From Amanita rubescens (lineage: Eukaryota > Basidiomycota > Agaricomycetes > Agaricales > Amanitaceae): 64,000 bases of DNA. The position numbers were made by a program, and so were the translations under genes. Position 1 is the stretch's first letter. Each line of letters starts with the position of its first letter. Positions 1 through 10,344 of the stretch are shown here, piece by piece. Where the stretch lies: the NCBI GenBank assembly GCA_015039365.1, contig WION01000090.1, forward strand, positions 62,001 through 126,000. The letters run 5' to 3'. The notes under the pieces are model-generated. The model did no database searches. It worked only from the letters and a program-made list of their open reading frames with translations, and had not been told where the DNA came from.

Positions 1-62
1 CGTCTAATGATTGTTTTTGTTGAACAGATTCGTTCGGAGATAGAAGGCTGAGAGTAAGATTG

Positions 63-1185
63 CATCTACAAAACGGCTCGAACATGGATCAGTGGCTGTG
101 CCCCTGGCCAGGCCGGTTCCAGGCTGGGCCCTGCCTGGCAAGGGTGATCCCAGCCTCGCATCCGCCTGGCAAGGCTTGTTAGCAGGCTGGCGGCCCTATT
201 TTAGCAATAGCTACTAAAGGAGCTATAGTCATGTTGGGATCTACCATGAACCTGAATTGCAGAACGTATCCGGGAGCGATACGGAGTCCGATCCTGGACC
301 AGATCCAATATACGCCATCGAGATCCAGCGCGAGCGCCGTCGTCGTGAACTTGAAGAACTTGAAGCAACCAACAACAACCACGAAGACATTCCCATCGAT
401 CCCCAGCTTCTTCAAAACGAACGTCGTCGTGAACTTGAAGAACTTCTTGAAGCAGCAAGCAACAACCAAGACGTTCGTCACGTTCCCATCGACCCCCTGC
501 TTCTTCAAAATGAAAATCCGCCGTGCCCGCCGGATCAACCAGCCAGTACCAGCAACCAGGACGGCCATGACCATCAACCTCAAAATGCGCCCATCAATGG
601 TCAAGATCAAGTGCCAGATGAAGGTGGATGCGACACTGGGAATCAAGTCACACCGCCATCTTCACCCCTAACGGACCTAGACAGAAACCGGCCAGGAGCA
701 AGGAGCAGTGCGAGTGGATTGAGGGCAACCGGGGCCCATCAAAAGCGCCAAGCAGGCTCTGACAGCACAGGGTCGACGCAGAGCAAAAAACCAAAAGCGG
801 TTCCCGTCCACACTATCCGCCGCAGCCAGAGGAGAAGGAGCTGAAAAGGTAAATGGTACTATTAGTATTACTACCTTCTTACGGGTTTCTGAACTAACTT
901 CTCTCAGCGGCGCATTTGCATTATCTAGTCGAAATTTGATACAATATAAAAATATACAATTTATTTATTTATTGTAAAAAACGAGTGATCAGGACAAGCC
1001 TTGAGACAGCCTCGTAAGGCACGCCCCAGGCTCGGGTACCCATGGCAAGGGTATGCCAGGCTTGTAGGTTTCCCGAGGCCTCGAAAGCCTCCCGAGACTT
1101 TCGAGGCATGGGCGAAATTCTGAGCCTTGGTGATGCCTTCCCAGGCCTTGGGGGTCCTGGCCAGGCACGTGCCGTTTTGTAGATG
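63..1185. mobile_element. Candidate TIR DNA element with one ORF
   Basis: A perfect 15-bp inverted repeat, CATCTACAAAACGGC at 63-77 and its complement at 1171-1185, bounds a 1.1-kb unit. Both ends are followed inward by GC-rich CCTGGCCAGG/GCCTGGCAAGG-type sequence (about 100-190 and 1000-1170), so the termini resemble each other beyond the short repeat. One disordered ORF lies inside, with no recognisable transposase. The best reading is a non-autonomous or decayed element. No clear target duplication was seen. Confidence 0.5.
257..844 (+). CDS. Disordered repeat-containing ORF inside the TIR element (partial)
   Basis: An open frame of about 195 codons ends in TGA. No ATG lies in frame; the frame is open back to a stop near 212, so the 5' end is missing or in an unseen exon. 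The product is hydrophilic. It carries two tandem ~30-residue units, each made of an Arg/Glu helix (RRRELEELE / RRELEELLEA), an Asn-rich linker and a PIDPxLLQN tail, followed by a Pro/Asn/Gln-rich stretch and a basic end (KKPK, RRSQRRRS) that could be a nuclear signal. No family was recognised. The location inside inverted repeats suggests it belongs to the element rather than to the host. Confidence 0.35.
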   Translation: MQNVSGSDTESDPGPDPIYAIEIQRERRRRELEELEATNNNHEDIPIDPQLLQNERRRELEELLEAASNNQDVRHVPIDPLLLQNENPPCPPDQPASTSNQDGHDHQPQNAPINGQDQVPDEGGCDTGNQVTPPSSPLTDLDRNRPGARSSASGLRATGAHQKRQAGSDSTGSTQSKKPKAVPVHTIRRSQRRRS

Positions 1186-1206
1186 TGAGGCACACGACTA
1201 CTAATA

Positions 1207-1710
1207 AGGGCCTTTTCGGAAAACGGGCTAGGTTACGGTTAGGTTAGCCCTAGCCAGGTTAGCTTCCTAATTAGGAAGGTCCCACGCAGCTGGCCTAACC
1301 TAGCCAGAAAAACCGTTCGGCACGTCGTAGTTAGGTTAGTTAGCTGTCACACCTCCCATATTGGGATCATAAAAAAGAAGTGAACACACCGGGAATTGAA
1401 CCCTTGATCTAATAAAAAATAATATACAATTTATCCACTCAGCCATACTGTCTGGCAATAGTGTTTCTGCAATCATCCTGATATAGACCAATACCAGCCT
1501 GGACCAATTGCCAAATTTCATGTACTAACATTGCAAACTCCCCGGAACCTAAAGGCTCTAAGATACCAGGATGCTGTAATGTCATCCAAGTGTGAGTCTG
1601 TGACTAATATGTGACCAACTAAGTCACTTGGTTAGTGACACAGGCTGGCTAGGGCTAACCTGGCTAGGGCTAACCTAACCGTAACCTAGCCCGTTTTCCG
1701 AAAAGGCCCT
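1207..1710. mobile_element. MITE-like element with 56-bp perfect inverted repeats
   Basis: Positions 1207-1262 and 1655-1710 are exact reverse complements (56 of 56 bases), starting AGGGCCTTTTCGGAAAACGG and running into a GGTTAGGTTAGCCCTAGCC-type tract. The unit is 504 bp and has no coding potential. Perfect arms suggest a recent insertion or ongoing amplification. The flanks are A/T-rich (CTAATA / AATTAT), but no exact target duplication can be fixed. It begins only 21 bp after the end of the preceding TIR element. Confidence 0.8.
1374..1456 (-). other. tRNA-like (SINE-like) segment inside the MITE
   Basis: On the minus strand there is a good A box (TGGCTGAGTGG) followed about 40 nt later by a good B box (GGTTCAATTCC) and then a T6 run that could end pol III transcription. 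The acceptor and T stems pair poorly and the anticodon arm is A/T-rich, so this is not a functional tRNA. It looks like a tRNA-derived remnant carried within the inverted-repeat element. Confidence 0.45.
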
Positions 1711-1800
1711 AATTATGCCCGTGTGATAGTAGATGATGATTAGATGTCTTAGATAAGTAGGCTATTTATAGAGTGTAAGATGTTATGCCTTGTTTGGCCG

Positions 1801-2230
1801 GCCGAGGATTGCCGAACGTAGAGCGTCGTTCCATCAGAGAACCTTCCAAATATCCAAACCAAGGGATGAGATGAAGATAGAATCCTCGTGCTGTGAAATG
1901 AGACTCAAGGTGCACCGGGGTACAGTCCAATGAGTAGGTAAGCTATTCTGAATCATATCATGTGTACAATAACGGCTAATGGCAATAGTATCACTATCAG
2001 GACAGGTGGGACTGGACTCGTTGACGTTTGGAACCACGAAATTCGAATTTCTTGTCGCAGTTTCTTCGTTCCCGTCAATACCGTGAACGAAATCAACGGA
2101 TGCTACTTGGGGTCCATGCGTGTGCGACGCTCCGCAACCGATTTCCATCCAAATCAACAGCAATTCTGAAAAGGACTGGAGATCTGGATACCGTTAGAGT
2201 CGCGAGAGAGATCCAGGACAAGGTGACTTG
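1801..2230. repeat. Dispersed repeat, copy 1 of 4
   Basis: This segment reads 'catc..agaaccttccaa...ccaag', then '..gatagaatcc.cgtgctgtgaaa', then a stretch with 'cccgtcaataccgtgaacg' and 'gatttccatccaaatca'. The same order returns, shortened and diverged, at 6130-6380, and in parts at 9210-9330 and 12860-13020. It has no intact ORF on either strand. It may be a decayed element or the 3' flank of an old duplication unit, because two copies follow Hsp70-like genes. Confidence 0.6.
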
Positions 2231-2820
2231 ATCCTCTACTCTCAAAAAAAGAGCCTTGGACCCCCCGTGCGCAGTAGCGGCCCATAAGTGGTAGAGGTGG
2301 GGACAGTTACGACCATAGATTCACATAATGCGTAACAAAGGGTCATGCCATGATGTATGATGCATCATGAATTGAATCCGTAACGCGTAACATCTCTCAA
2401 TGAATTCCCAAACCACCAAAACCAACTATTGCCATGGTTGCTACGAATACTTGGGCAGCAGGCTGCCATGCTTCGTCCCCTCCAAAACGCGTCGGATATC
2501 CGGGGGAATGGCAAATGTGCTTCTCTGATAATCGGCTGTGGTTTGTTGATCATCATGTCGGGCGTTGAGGAGGACTCCGGCGGCAATAACTGAATGGAAA
2601 TTTTGACATCACCTCTGGACGAGTACTAAGAGAGATGTCAACAAATAAATTTCCTATTCCGAAAAAAAGAGAGATCATTTCTAGATGACATAAGTATTGT
2701 GCCACCCACATGTGCTGCAAGTGAATCCGGTAACATATAACAACGGACAGCTGCAGTGATCCCAATCCCAAACGCGTAACATGCCGTGAATCTATGGTCG
2801 TAATACTACAGTAAGTACAC
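2231..2820. other. Intergenic spacer upstream of the endoglucanase
   Basis: No gene, repeat family or RNA was recognised here. The short ORFs show no conserved motif. The right end serves as the promoter region of the GH12 gene. Confidence 0.4.
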
Positions 2821-2828
2821 TATATAAA
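2821..2828 (+). promoter_or_regulatory. TATA box of the GH12 gene
   Basis: TATATAAA lies 64 bp before the GH12 start codon, the spacing expected for a fungal core promoter with a short leader. Confidence 0.55.
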
Positions 2829-2891
2829 GATCGCATTCAGGCCTTTGACAACTAAAAGCAGGGCCAACTCGGACTTCCCTCTAAGCTAGAC

Positions 2892-4026
2892 ATGCTTTTC
2901 ACTGCTATTTATTCCGCGCTCTTCTTCGCCCCTCTCGTCGCGTCCGTCGCAGTTCCATCTACCGACTCGGACATCGCAGCCCGAAGTACCCAGGCTGGCG
3001 CAGTCTTGCGCACACAGTACGAATGTGAAGCGCAGGGTGCCTCACACTACTTGTTGTGTCTGAACCTGTGGGGAAAATCTTCAGGTGAGCAAGCCTGTAT
3101 GATCAGCGTCTTAATTGCCGCCACGATAAATAGCTGCTTCGCGATCGTGGCAAACCGCTCAGAGGCAAACTTCGGGTCGTCACGACATCGCCTGGACCAC
3201 TTCGTACGATTGGAGCGGCGGATCTAATGAAATTAAATCTTGTGAGCAAGCTCACATCCCGAAATGTATCACGGGTGCCTCTGACATTGATATGCAAGAT
3301 TCCAATGTGGCTCTCAAACAGAACCTCCCCATCCAGCTTTCCAACATCACCAATTGTCGGAGCAACTGGCATTGGACTTACACTGCCCAAAATAACGTCG
3401 TGGCGGATGTGTCTTACGACATCTGGTTCGCGGTTAGCAATTGTTTCAAGGTGGCCCATCATGATCGAAACTAAGTATTCACTCAGGCTTCTCCTGTCAG
3501 CCCCCCTTGGTCCGCCCAAGCTGTTTCCGGCGTATCCACATGTGAGTCGTTTTCTGTTCCCTCTCATATGTGCATTGAAGGACCACGCCTAACTTGACTC
3601 TAGACGAAATCATGATCTGGCTCAGCAAAGTTGGAGGGTACGTCGGCCGTCGCCCTCACATGACAGTTCACTAAAACCTCGCCCGATAGAATGGGACCCA
3701 TTGGCTCCCCCATTGCCACCACTAGCATTGCTGGACACACCTGGAAGCTCTGGAAGGGCACTAACCAAGGTTGGACTGTCTTCTCCTTCCTCTGCCAAGG
3801 CTCCGACATCAAGAAATTCTCCGCTGATTTGAACGGGTTCTTCCAATACTTGATTGACCACCAGGGTGTCGAGAGCAGCCAGTACTTGGTAGGTTTGGAG
3901 TCAGGTACCGAGCCCGTGAAGGTGAGCAGCCTCATCGTTCATCGTATCGAGAGATCACTGATCATTGGACAGGGATCGGCTACTCTTGCCACGAGTTTGT
4001 ACAACGTTGCGGTTAACCCCTTGTGA
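2892..4026 (+). CDS. Secreted endo-beta-glucanase, glycoside hydrolase family 12
   Basis: The predicted product (288 aa) has an N-terminal signal peptide (MLFTAIYSALFFAPLVASVAVP) and should be secreted to cut beta-1,4-glucan such as cellulose or xyloglucan. Six exons join cleanly: 2892-3084, 3134-3432, 3487-3541, 3604-3637, 3690-3921 and 3973-4026, with GT/AG ends at all five introns (49-62 bp). Family landmarks occur in order: NLWGK, WTTSYDWSGGSNEIKS, VVADVSYDIWF, the nucleophile motif YEIMIWL (Glu184), GPIGS, and the acid/base motif GTEP (Glu268). As far as I recall, the 84-residue spacing of the two glutamates equals that of fungal Cel12A enzymes. The last intron (51 bp) keeps frame if retained, but the spliced form fits the family better. 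No carbohydrate-binding module is seen. All catalytic residues are present. Confidence 0.9.
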
Positions 4027-4640
4027 GGTTCGCTGGATACTTGCGCTGCGCTAGGCGACCGCGCTGTATTTTCTAAAAGTTATCACTCTTGTAGTACCTG
4101 TGCTTTGTAATTTTTTTGCCTTTCGTTTCGCAGCCGGTGAACGCGTAACTGCAGCAATGAAATGAATTTGATTTGGCTCCTGAGCAGGTTGTCTTGTCTA
4201 GCTCGGCATAATGAAAGGAGACGAGTTGGGGGTGGTGGACAATGCCGTCATGGGGCAGACGGACACACGAGGAGAGGCGGGGCGAGGAGGCGACAGCCGT
4301 CGTGGAGGTGGATGCCGTGAAGGAGGCAGCAGGTATGACGTCATACCCGGTCAGGTCCCCTTCCTTGTCAGCACGGAACTAGCCACGTTACGTGGAATCT
4401 CTGAGTCGTGTTATGTGCGCAATCAACCCGCTCACGCCAAGATGAACGTCGTCTTCCGCACCAGTCAACACTGAGAAATCTCATGTCAATAAATTGAGTC
4501 TATCAGAGAGAGAAAGACTCGGTGATTCTATTGTACGATACGAAGTCTACAGGGTACGTATGATATACCAACTACAACGATTACGATACAGAAGGTAGTT
4601 CCATAGTAAATATCTTCGTGTTTTCAATAAATACGGTATC
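4027..4640. other. Intergenic, 3' flanks of convergent genes
   Basis: This lies between the GH12 stop and the stop of the minus-strand coiled-coil gene. A plus-strand ORF at 4211-4474 is low-complexity Gly/Arg and not credible. Nothing else was recognised. Confidence 0.4.
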
Positions 4641-6092
4641 TCAATCGTCGAAGCTTACGACAACGTTGGCTCGACATAGCACGTTGTGTTCCTCTTCGTC
4701 GACCCATCCACCTCCTTGACGTCGCCGCCGGATATACAACCTCTGAGTGATTCCTATTGCCGTCGTGCACATGATGGGCCCAGCCACTTGCATCCTGCCT
4801 ATCGGACCATCCGCTTGCATCTTCTCCGGATCGAATTCACTTCCTGGTGAAGGAGCAAATGCCGAAACGTAATCTCCATCCATCATTTTCCACAGATCCA
4901 TCGTCTCCTTGACAAGATTTGAAAAGTCCTCCTCGAAGATGGACTGAAGTTGTTTTTCCGGAAAACCATACAAGCGTGACAGAAGGTGTATCAGCCGGCG
5001 CATTAGCACGCTGAAAAGAGTTTGCCTCAGGGCTTGACTAGCTTGTTTGTCCGAGTATACCAGCTCTCTCCACCGAGCTGGCTCTGTAATGTAGAGGATC
5101 AGATAGGTAATAGGAAGGGGGAAAATTGCTTATTTACGGATCTCCATTATAGCATCAAGGATTTGTTGGAGCTTCTGCGTTTTCTCTGGATTAAGGAGGG
5201 AATAGAATTCGGAGGATAGAACTAGAACACAAAAGTGGTTCATACAAGCTTGAAGCGAAACCAAGATTCTTGGATGTGTTGAGTTTTGCTTAGCATCCAC
5301 TACGAAGTTGCACAAGGATTCGCCAAAGAGTGATTTCGCATTGTTGCACGGTTGATTCTCGGAAAGCTGGATGACATTATCCACATGTGCATCTGCAACT
5401 GCAGAAGCCAACTGGTAGATGCAGTCGTTCAGAAATTTCACTTTGTTTATAATGTTCGTCTCCGAGACGATGTCAGCTTTGTTACCAAAGACTCCATCCA
5501 ATTCGAACCCTTGCTTTGTCAAGCTCAAATCTTTCTTGGTACGTTCGAGCTCGAGTTGTAACTGATCGGCGCGCTGCTGTAGCTGGAGGGCCTTGAAAGC
5601 TCTTAGCGATTCTGTCAAAGAATGTGGCCACAGTATCATACCTGCTTGGTACGTTCGAGCTCGAGTTGTAACTGATCGGCGCGCTGGTGTAATTGGAGGA
5701 CCTGGAAAGCTATTAGTGATTCCGTCAAACAACATGATGGGCATCGTATTATACCTCTGGACTTGGACCAGTATTCTGTAGTAACCGATTAAAAATTTAA
5801 CGCTATCGACGGTTGCACTTTGTCACGCTCACCTGGTATTCTGGTGTTACGGACCCTCCATTCGTGCGCCTTGGGTCAAGGCCTATCTCATTCACGGGCT
5901 ATTGTTGATGTTAGCGAGGTTGTTATTCAAAGCAAAATATACAGCTTACACGTGTACTGAAACAGCTTTCTACGCGAAGCACGAAGGAGGCGAAATTCAC
6001 GTAAGTGTCAGCAATATGTGAGGCCACGAAGCAAAGAGAATCTAACTTCGTCGTTGTTCGGTGGTACTCGAAGTTCGTCTGTCAGCGGGCAT
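4641..6092 (-). CDS. Coiled-coil protein of an agaricomycete-type family, paralog A
   Basis: Function unknown. The minus-strand exons encode, in order, a short polar start (candidate ATG at 6092, uncertain), a Gln/Leu-rich heptad segment (LQLQQRADQLQLELERTKKDL), and a helical domain running from FLNDCIYQLASAVADA to ILDAIMEI. After an intron near 5080-5130 comes a C-terminal domain with the landmarks RWRELV, GSEFDPEKM and IMCTTAIGI, ending at the TAA at 4641. The same architecture and landmarks occur in the gene at 13228-15595, so the two are paralogs. An exon for the heptad segment is tandemly duplicated (5537-5750). No enzyme motif or membrane span is visible. The 5' exons are weakly supported, while the 4641-5744 part is firm. 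Confidence 0.6.
5537..5750 (-). repeat. Tandem duplication of one exon plus its intron
   Basis: Two ~107-bp units lie head to tail (about 5537-5643 and 5644-5750). Each contains a ~60-bp exon whose first 40-odd bases (cttggtacgttcgagctcga... on the plus strand) are identical, together with an upstream splice acceptor. The two exons encode VLQLHQRADQLQLELERTKQ and ALQLQQRADQLQLELERTKK. The donor (GTATGA) and acceptor (CAG / AAG) sites survive in both, so the heptad repeat could be lengthened by 20 residues without breaking frame. Confidence 0.75.
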
Positions 6093-6129
6093 TCGGGTGA
6101 GGGGTAATATCAGGGTCGGGGGCTGGAAC

Positions 6130-6380
6130 TCTAATGATTATTTTGACACCCCGACCCCCATCAAAGAACCTTCCAACCAAGCGATGCGATGAAGATAGAA
6201 TCCCCGTGCTGTGAAAGGAGATTCAAGGGTACAGTCCAATGAGTATAGGTAAAAATTATATCGATCAGGACACGTGGCACTTCGTTCCCGTCAATACCAT
6301 GAGCGAAATCAACGGATGCTACTTGAGGTCCACGCGTATGCGACACTCCGCAACCGATTTCCATCCAAATCACATCCTAT
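6130..6380. repeat. Dispersed repeat, copy 2 of 4
   Basis: This matches 1801-2170 in the same orientation, with internal deletions: 'catcaaagaaccttccaa', 'gatagaatccccgtgctgtgaaa', 'gtacagtccaatgagta', 'cccgtcaataccatgagcg' and 'gatttccatccaaatca' occur in the same order. It is non-coding and ends about 240 bp before the first Hsp70-like gene. Confidence 0.7.
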
Positions 6381-6621
6381 ACATCATACGATGATAGTCG
6401 ATGGGATTGAATCGGCATGATAAGACGAAAGTAAACCTACGGAGATCGGGTTGGCAACACCATGACTATGATTCTCAGAAGGCCGTCGTGCTGCGCAACT
6501 GTCAATGTCACCATTCTCAAGGATAGCCCTAGCCCTGTTTTGTGATCACACAATCACCTAATCGTACGTATTAAATGTTCTCAAGGGATCTAGACTAAGC
6601 ACCAATCCACACTCAGCCAGC

Positions 6622-9055
6622 ATGTCCCGAATACCTTTGCCGCAAAGAAAGCCTTATGAGGGGTATCAAAGGAAACTCGTTATTGCATTTGACATTGGCA
6701 CCACCTTCAGTGGCGTCTCCTACGTGTTTTTGATACCTCACGAAACGCCGGTGATTCTTGGCGTTACCCAGTGAGTCGCCCTTCTAGTGGTCACCGGACA
6801 TCTCACCTTAGGATTACTTTCAAGGTTCCCTGGGCAGACGGTCGGCGGTGATTCCAAGATTCCAAGTGTCGTTTGTTACGACAGGTATGGAAACGTCGTT
6901 GCCGTTGGCTCTGAAACAGACGTAGAAACCAATCCTGAACTACGAGAAATCCAAGGTCTTGTTCGAGCTGAATGGTGCGCCGACCTTTTATTACTATTAG
7001 CGGCCTCTCTTCTAACATGATATAGGTTCAAGCTACATCTTCGACCAGCTCATCTTGTTGCTGAGCAAGGGTTCGACGATAAAGACATGCCTGCCCTGCC
7101 TCGGAACAAATCAGTTATCGACATCTTCAGCGACCTGTTGAGATACATGTATAAATCAACAAAGCAGTATATCCGACAACGACAAGGAGATGATATGTTG
7201 AGATCCGTTGGGAATAACATTGAGTTTATCCTCAGTCACCCCAACGGCTGGGAAGGCCAACAGCAATCCGAAATGCGCCGTGCTGCAATCAATGCAGATT
7301 TGGTCAACGCAAATGAAGCCCCGGAACGAATCAGCTTCGTTACCGAAGGCGAGGCCAGTCTTCACTTTTGCCTAAACAAAATTCCTGATACTTTCAAGAA
7401 ATACGTAGGTCAATTCTCCTACAGTGTCCGATTTGCTGACTAGTGGTAGGCCAATGATGGAATACTAGTCGCTGATTGTGGAGGAGGAACCGTGGACATT
7501 AGTTCATACGCGCGATCGAAGTCAATGACGTCGGGGAGCAAGTTCAAAGAAATCGCTCCGGCTGAGTGTACGGGTGCTCTTCGTTCTTCCGTAGTGCGAC
7601 ACTTACTTTTCTTAGGCCTTTTGCAGGGCTCGTACTTTGTCACCCGTAGAGCGCAAACTTTTCTGACAGGTCGGCAAAACCAAGTCTGAGATTGTACTTG
7701 ATCTAATCTGCTTTCTAGAGAAGCTTCGTCAATCGACGTTTGGAACGAAGAGAGACATAGAAGTTATGACCAGATATTTCGACAAAATGACGAAACCCGG
7801 CTTTAGGGGACCTTCGAGATCATACTTTATACCTTTTGGTCGAAATGAGAATGATCCGGTATACGATATCCGATCTGGCAGTATCAAACTCAACGGGTAT
7901 ACGTTTAACCATTCATTCGGTGTACTGTAATAAATTTTCATTGCATATAGGGCCGACATTGCGAGGTTTTTTGAACCTGCCATAAAGAACATTATAAAAG
8001 CCATTGAAGAACAGACCAGGAAGACGACGACAAGGATCAGGGTACGTCTCGAAGGAAGTTGGATGTGTCATAGTCAACAACTTGACGTACAGGGTATCTT
8101 TATGGTCGGAGGATTTGCCACCTCGGATTATCTATTCTCCAAATTGGAGGATCATTTCAAGTTGAAGGGTATCGACATCTTGAGACCGGACGCTTATCTG
8201 TGAGCAAAAAACAAACGCTGCGATTCACATCCATTAACTTATGGGTCTCGTATCAGAAACAAAGCAGTCGCAGAGGGTGCTATAATATTCAAAATCGATC
8301 CTTTTGTGTCCAGTCGAGTTTCCAAATACGCCTACGGAATTCAATGTTCCCACGTCTTCAACTCGCATCGTGCAGATCACCTTGCCCGGCAACACACTTG
8401 TTATGAAGTTCCCTCCGGGGAAACCTGGGTTCCAAATTCCTTCTCAGCCATACTGAAAAAGGTCGATTTCGCACTTATATGCCATTCAGCCTCTAATATT
8501 TTCAATAGGATATCGAAGTTGAAGAGGAGACAGAGTTCAGATCATCCTATACTTCTGTGGTTTCTCACTCTGCATTCCGCAATCTGCAGACCAAGTCTGT
8601 TGAGATCAAATGCTACCGAAATCGTTCGGACGACGCTCCTGCATGGATCGATGTAGACCCTGGTTTGTTCCTCAGTTGAGGCACTACATCGTAAACGACT
8701 TGTTGACTGTCAACCCATCCACAGCTCGCTTCGTTGACCTTTGCGAAATCACTGCCGATGTTACCAAGGTCAAGAACTCCATTCAACGTGAATACAATCC
8801 CCGCGGCGGTGTCCCGTTCTACCAACTAAAATTTGATGTTGTTCTGCTCTTTGGGCTAACGGAGCTCAAGGCGCAGATAGCATGGATTGAGAATGTGCGG
8901 TGTCTCTTACTTTTCCTCATGACGAAATATCTCTGACTTTGTGTAACAGGGAGTGGAGAAACGGTACGTTGATGACGAACATGACAAACGACATGCTGAT
9001 TTGACCTTTGGACTCCAGAGGGCCCGCATCCATCGTTTATGACCCAGACCCCTAG
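6622..9055 (+). CDS. Hsp70-family ATPase, HSPA12-like, array copy 1
   Basis: An actin/Hsp70-fold ATPase related to the HSPA12 branch, presumably a cytosolic chaperone-like regulator; the client is unknown. I read 13 exons and roughly 600 residues. The landmarks are phosphate-1 FDIGTTFSGVSY (Asp24), GGDSKIPSVVCYD, LSHPNGWEG, FVTEGEASLHFC, phosphate-2 DCGGGTVDIS, the adenosine loop MVGGFATSDYL, NKAVAEGA, and a C-terminal block LLFGLTELKAQIAWIEN. There is no classical Hsp70 substrate-binding domain or EEVD tail. The next-to-last exon is a 14-nt microexon (8950-8963), and the last encodes GPASIVYDPDP. No stop or frameshift was found. Copies 1 and 2 share a KSMT-type insertion after the phosphate-2 motif that the other copies lack. 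ATG at 6622 matches the start of the paralogs. Confidence 0.85.
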
Positions 9056-9209
9056 CGTTTCTTGACGGATTATATGATATTTCTGCGTTAAATGTATTTC
9101 CGTTTAAATGTAACAGGTCTCGAGTCACAAGTGCCAACAGGGACTTAAAACTTGCGCTACGGCCTCTGTACTCCAACTCCGCGGCGCGTCTGTTGTTTTG
9201 ACGTGCCTC

Positions 9210-9330
9210 GTGCCTTACTCCCATCAAAGAACTGTCTCCAAACCAAGCCAACAATGCTGTGAAACGAATGCTCGGACCTTCGACTCGAGGTCCACGCGTG
9301 CGCGAAAAATGACCCATGCCTGTGCAGCTA
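9210..9330. repeat. Dispersed repeat, copy 3 of 4 (short)
   Basis: This fragment keeps 'cccatcaaagaac', 'ccaaaccaagc', 'tgctgtgaaa' and 'cgaggtccacgcgt.gcg', matching the 6130-6380 copy with gaps. It lies about 150 bp downstream of Hsp70-like copy 1. Confidence 0.5.
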
Positions 9331-9444
9331 GCTATATATGAGGCCCTGGCCTCGGACCATGCCACACGAAGCGGTGGCGCGCGACTCATTACGATAATTA
9401 CGTTATGGTGGTCATAAAAATAAGGTTTGCCAAGGCCTTTGAGT

Positions 9445-9806
9445 CTGCCATTCTCACTACGGGCACAGGAGTGTTTCTCGAAGGGGACCCGAAATTCTGA
9501 TAAAATATTCCATTTCTCCAGCGAGAATAGTTCGCGAAAAAAAATATTGGAATAATAAGTTTCCAAAACATTTCTCAAGACATTTCGTTGACATTTCGCC
9601 TGTTCCCCTTACGAAATTTGTCTGCCATTCCTCACTACGGGCACAGGAGTGTTTCTCGAAGGGGACCCGAAATTCTGATAAAATATTCCATTTCTCCAGC
9701 GAGAATAGTTCGCGAAAAAAATATTGGAATAATAAGTTTCCAAAACATTTTCTCAAGACATTTCGTTGACATTTCGCCTTGACATTTCGCTGTTCCCCTT
9801 ACGAAA
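9445..9806. repeat. 177-bp tandem duplication
   Basis: The block starting 'ctgccattctcactacgggc' at 9445 is repeated from 9622 with only a few changes (one extra C near its start, one fewer A in the A-run, and an extra 'ttgacatttcgcc'-type piece near the end). Short ORFs across it on both strands are by-products of the duplication. It is non-coding and lies between Hsp70-like copies 1 and 2. Confidence 0.85.
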
Positions 9807-10344
9807 TTTGGTATTTCAGCCAACCTTCATCAACATTTCTCCTTCCTGGAAATGTGTCCGTGCCCGTGGTGCTAGATCTAGTTGCGCAGCACGTCGGTCT
9901 TCTGAGATAGTGCCGCCACTGCCAATCTATATCAACATTTGTCAAATTATGTACTTCTTGCTGTTAGTAGAAAAGAAATGGTGACTCCGTCAGACTTAGA
10001 TAGGAGGCAAGGGCGAACGACAACGACTCCACGTTGTAGATGGAGTCTCTCAAGAAGCAGGATGAATCGCGTTTTCTTTGCAGCACTGCCAGTGGCCAGG
10101 TGTAGTACATATATCTTGCGAATTGCTCTCGTGTATCGCCATTGCTTCAGAGTTACGCCCGAGCAGTGTCCCGGAAATTGCCGTCCGCTCCTTGTGTCTC
10201 GCGTATCACCGTTGCTTCAGTCTCGTCCGCTGCTTGGATGTCTCCTGTATCGCCGTGGTCTTGGTCAAATCCGCGCCAGGAAGAGAGACCGAGTCCTTTC
10301 GGGCCTCGGAACTTCCGTTCACTTCGGTCTCAGAACTCTACGCC
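9807..10344. other. Upstream region of Hsp70-like copy 2
   Basis: About 540 bp with no convincing gene. Several overlapping ORFs run into the start of copy 2 but carry no motif. It is presumably promoter and leader. I found no clean heat-shock element array. Confidence 0.4.

Noticed and set aside
1374..1456. Functional tRNA gene
   Set aside because: A and B boxes are good, but the acceptor and T stems do not pair and no anticodon stem can be drawn.
4211..4474. 87-codon Gly/Arg-rich ORF
   Set aside because: Low-complexity composition, no motif, and it lies in the shared 3' flank of two convergent genes.
6380..6621. Heat-shock element upstream of Hsp70-like copy 1
   Set aside because: Only isolated TTC/GAA triplets with wrong spacing were found, so heat control is not claimed.
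9457..9756. Minus-strand ORFs repeating the same 60-residue peptide
   Set aside because: Produced by the 177-bp tandem duplication; no start, intron or domain support.
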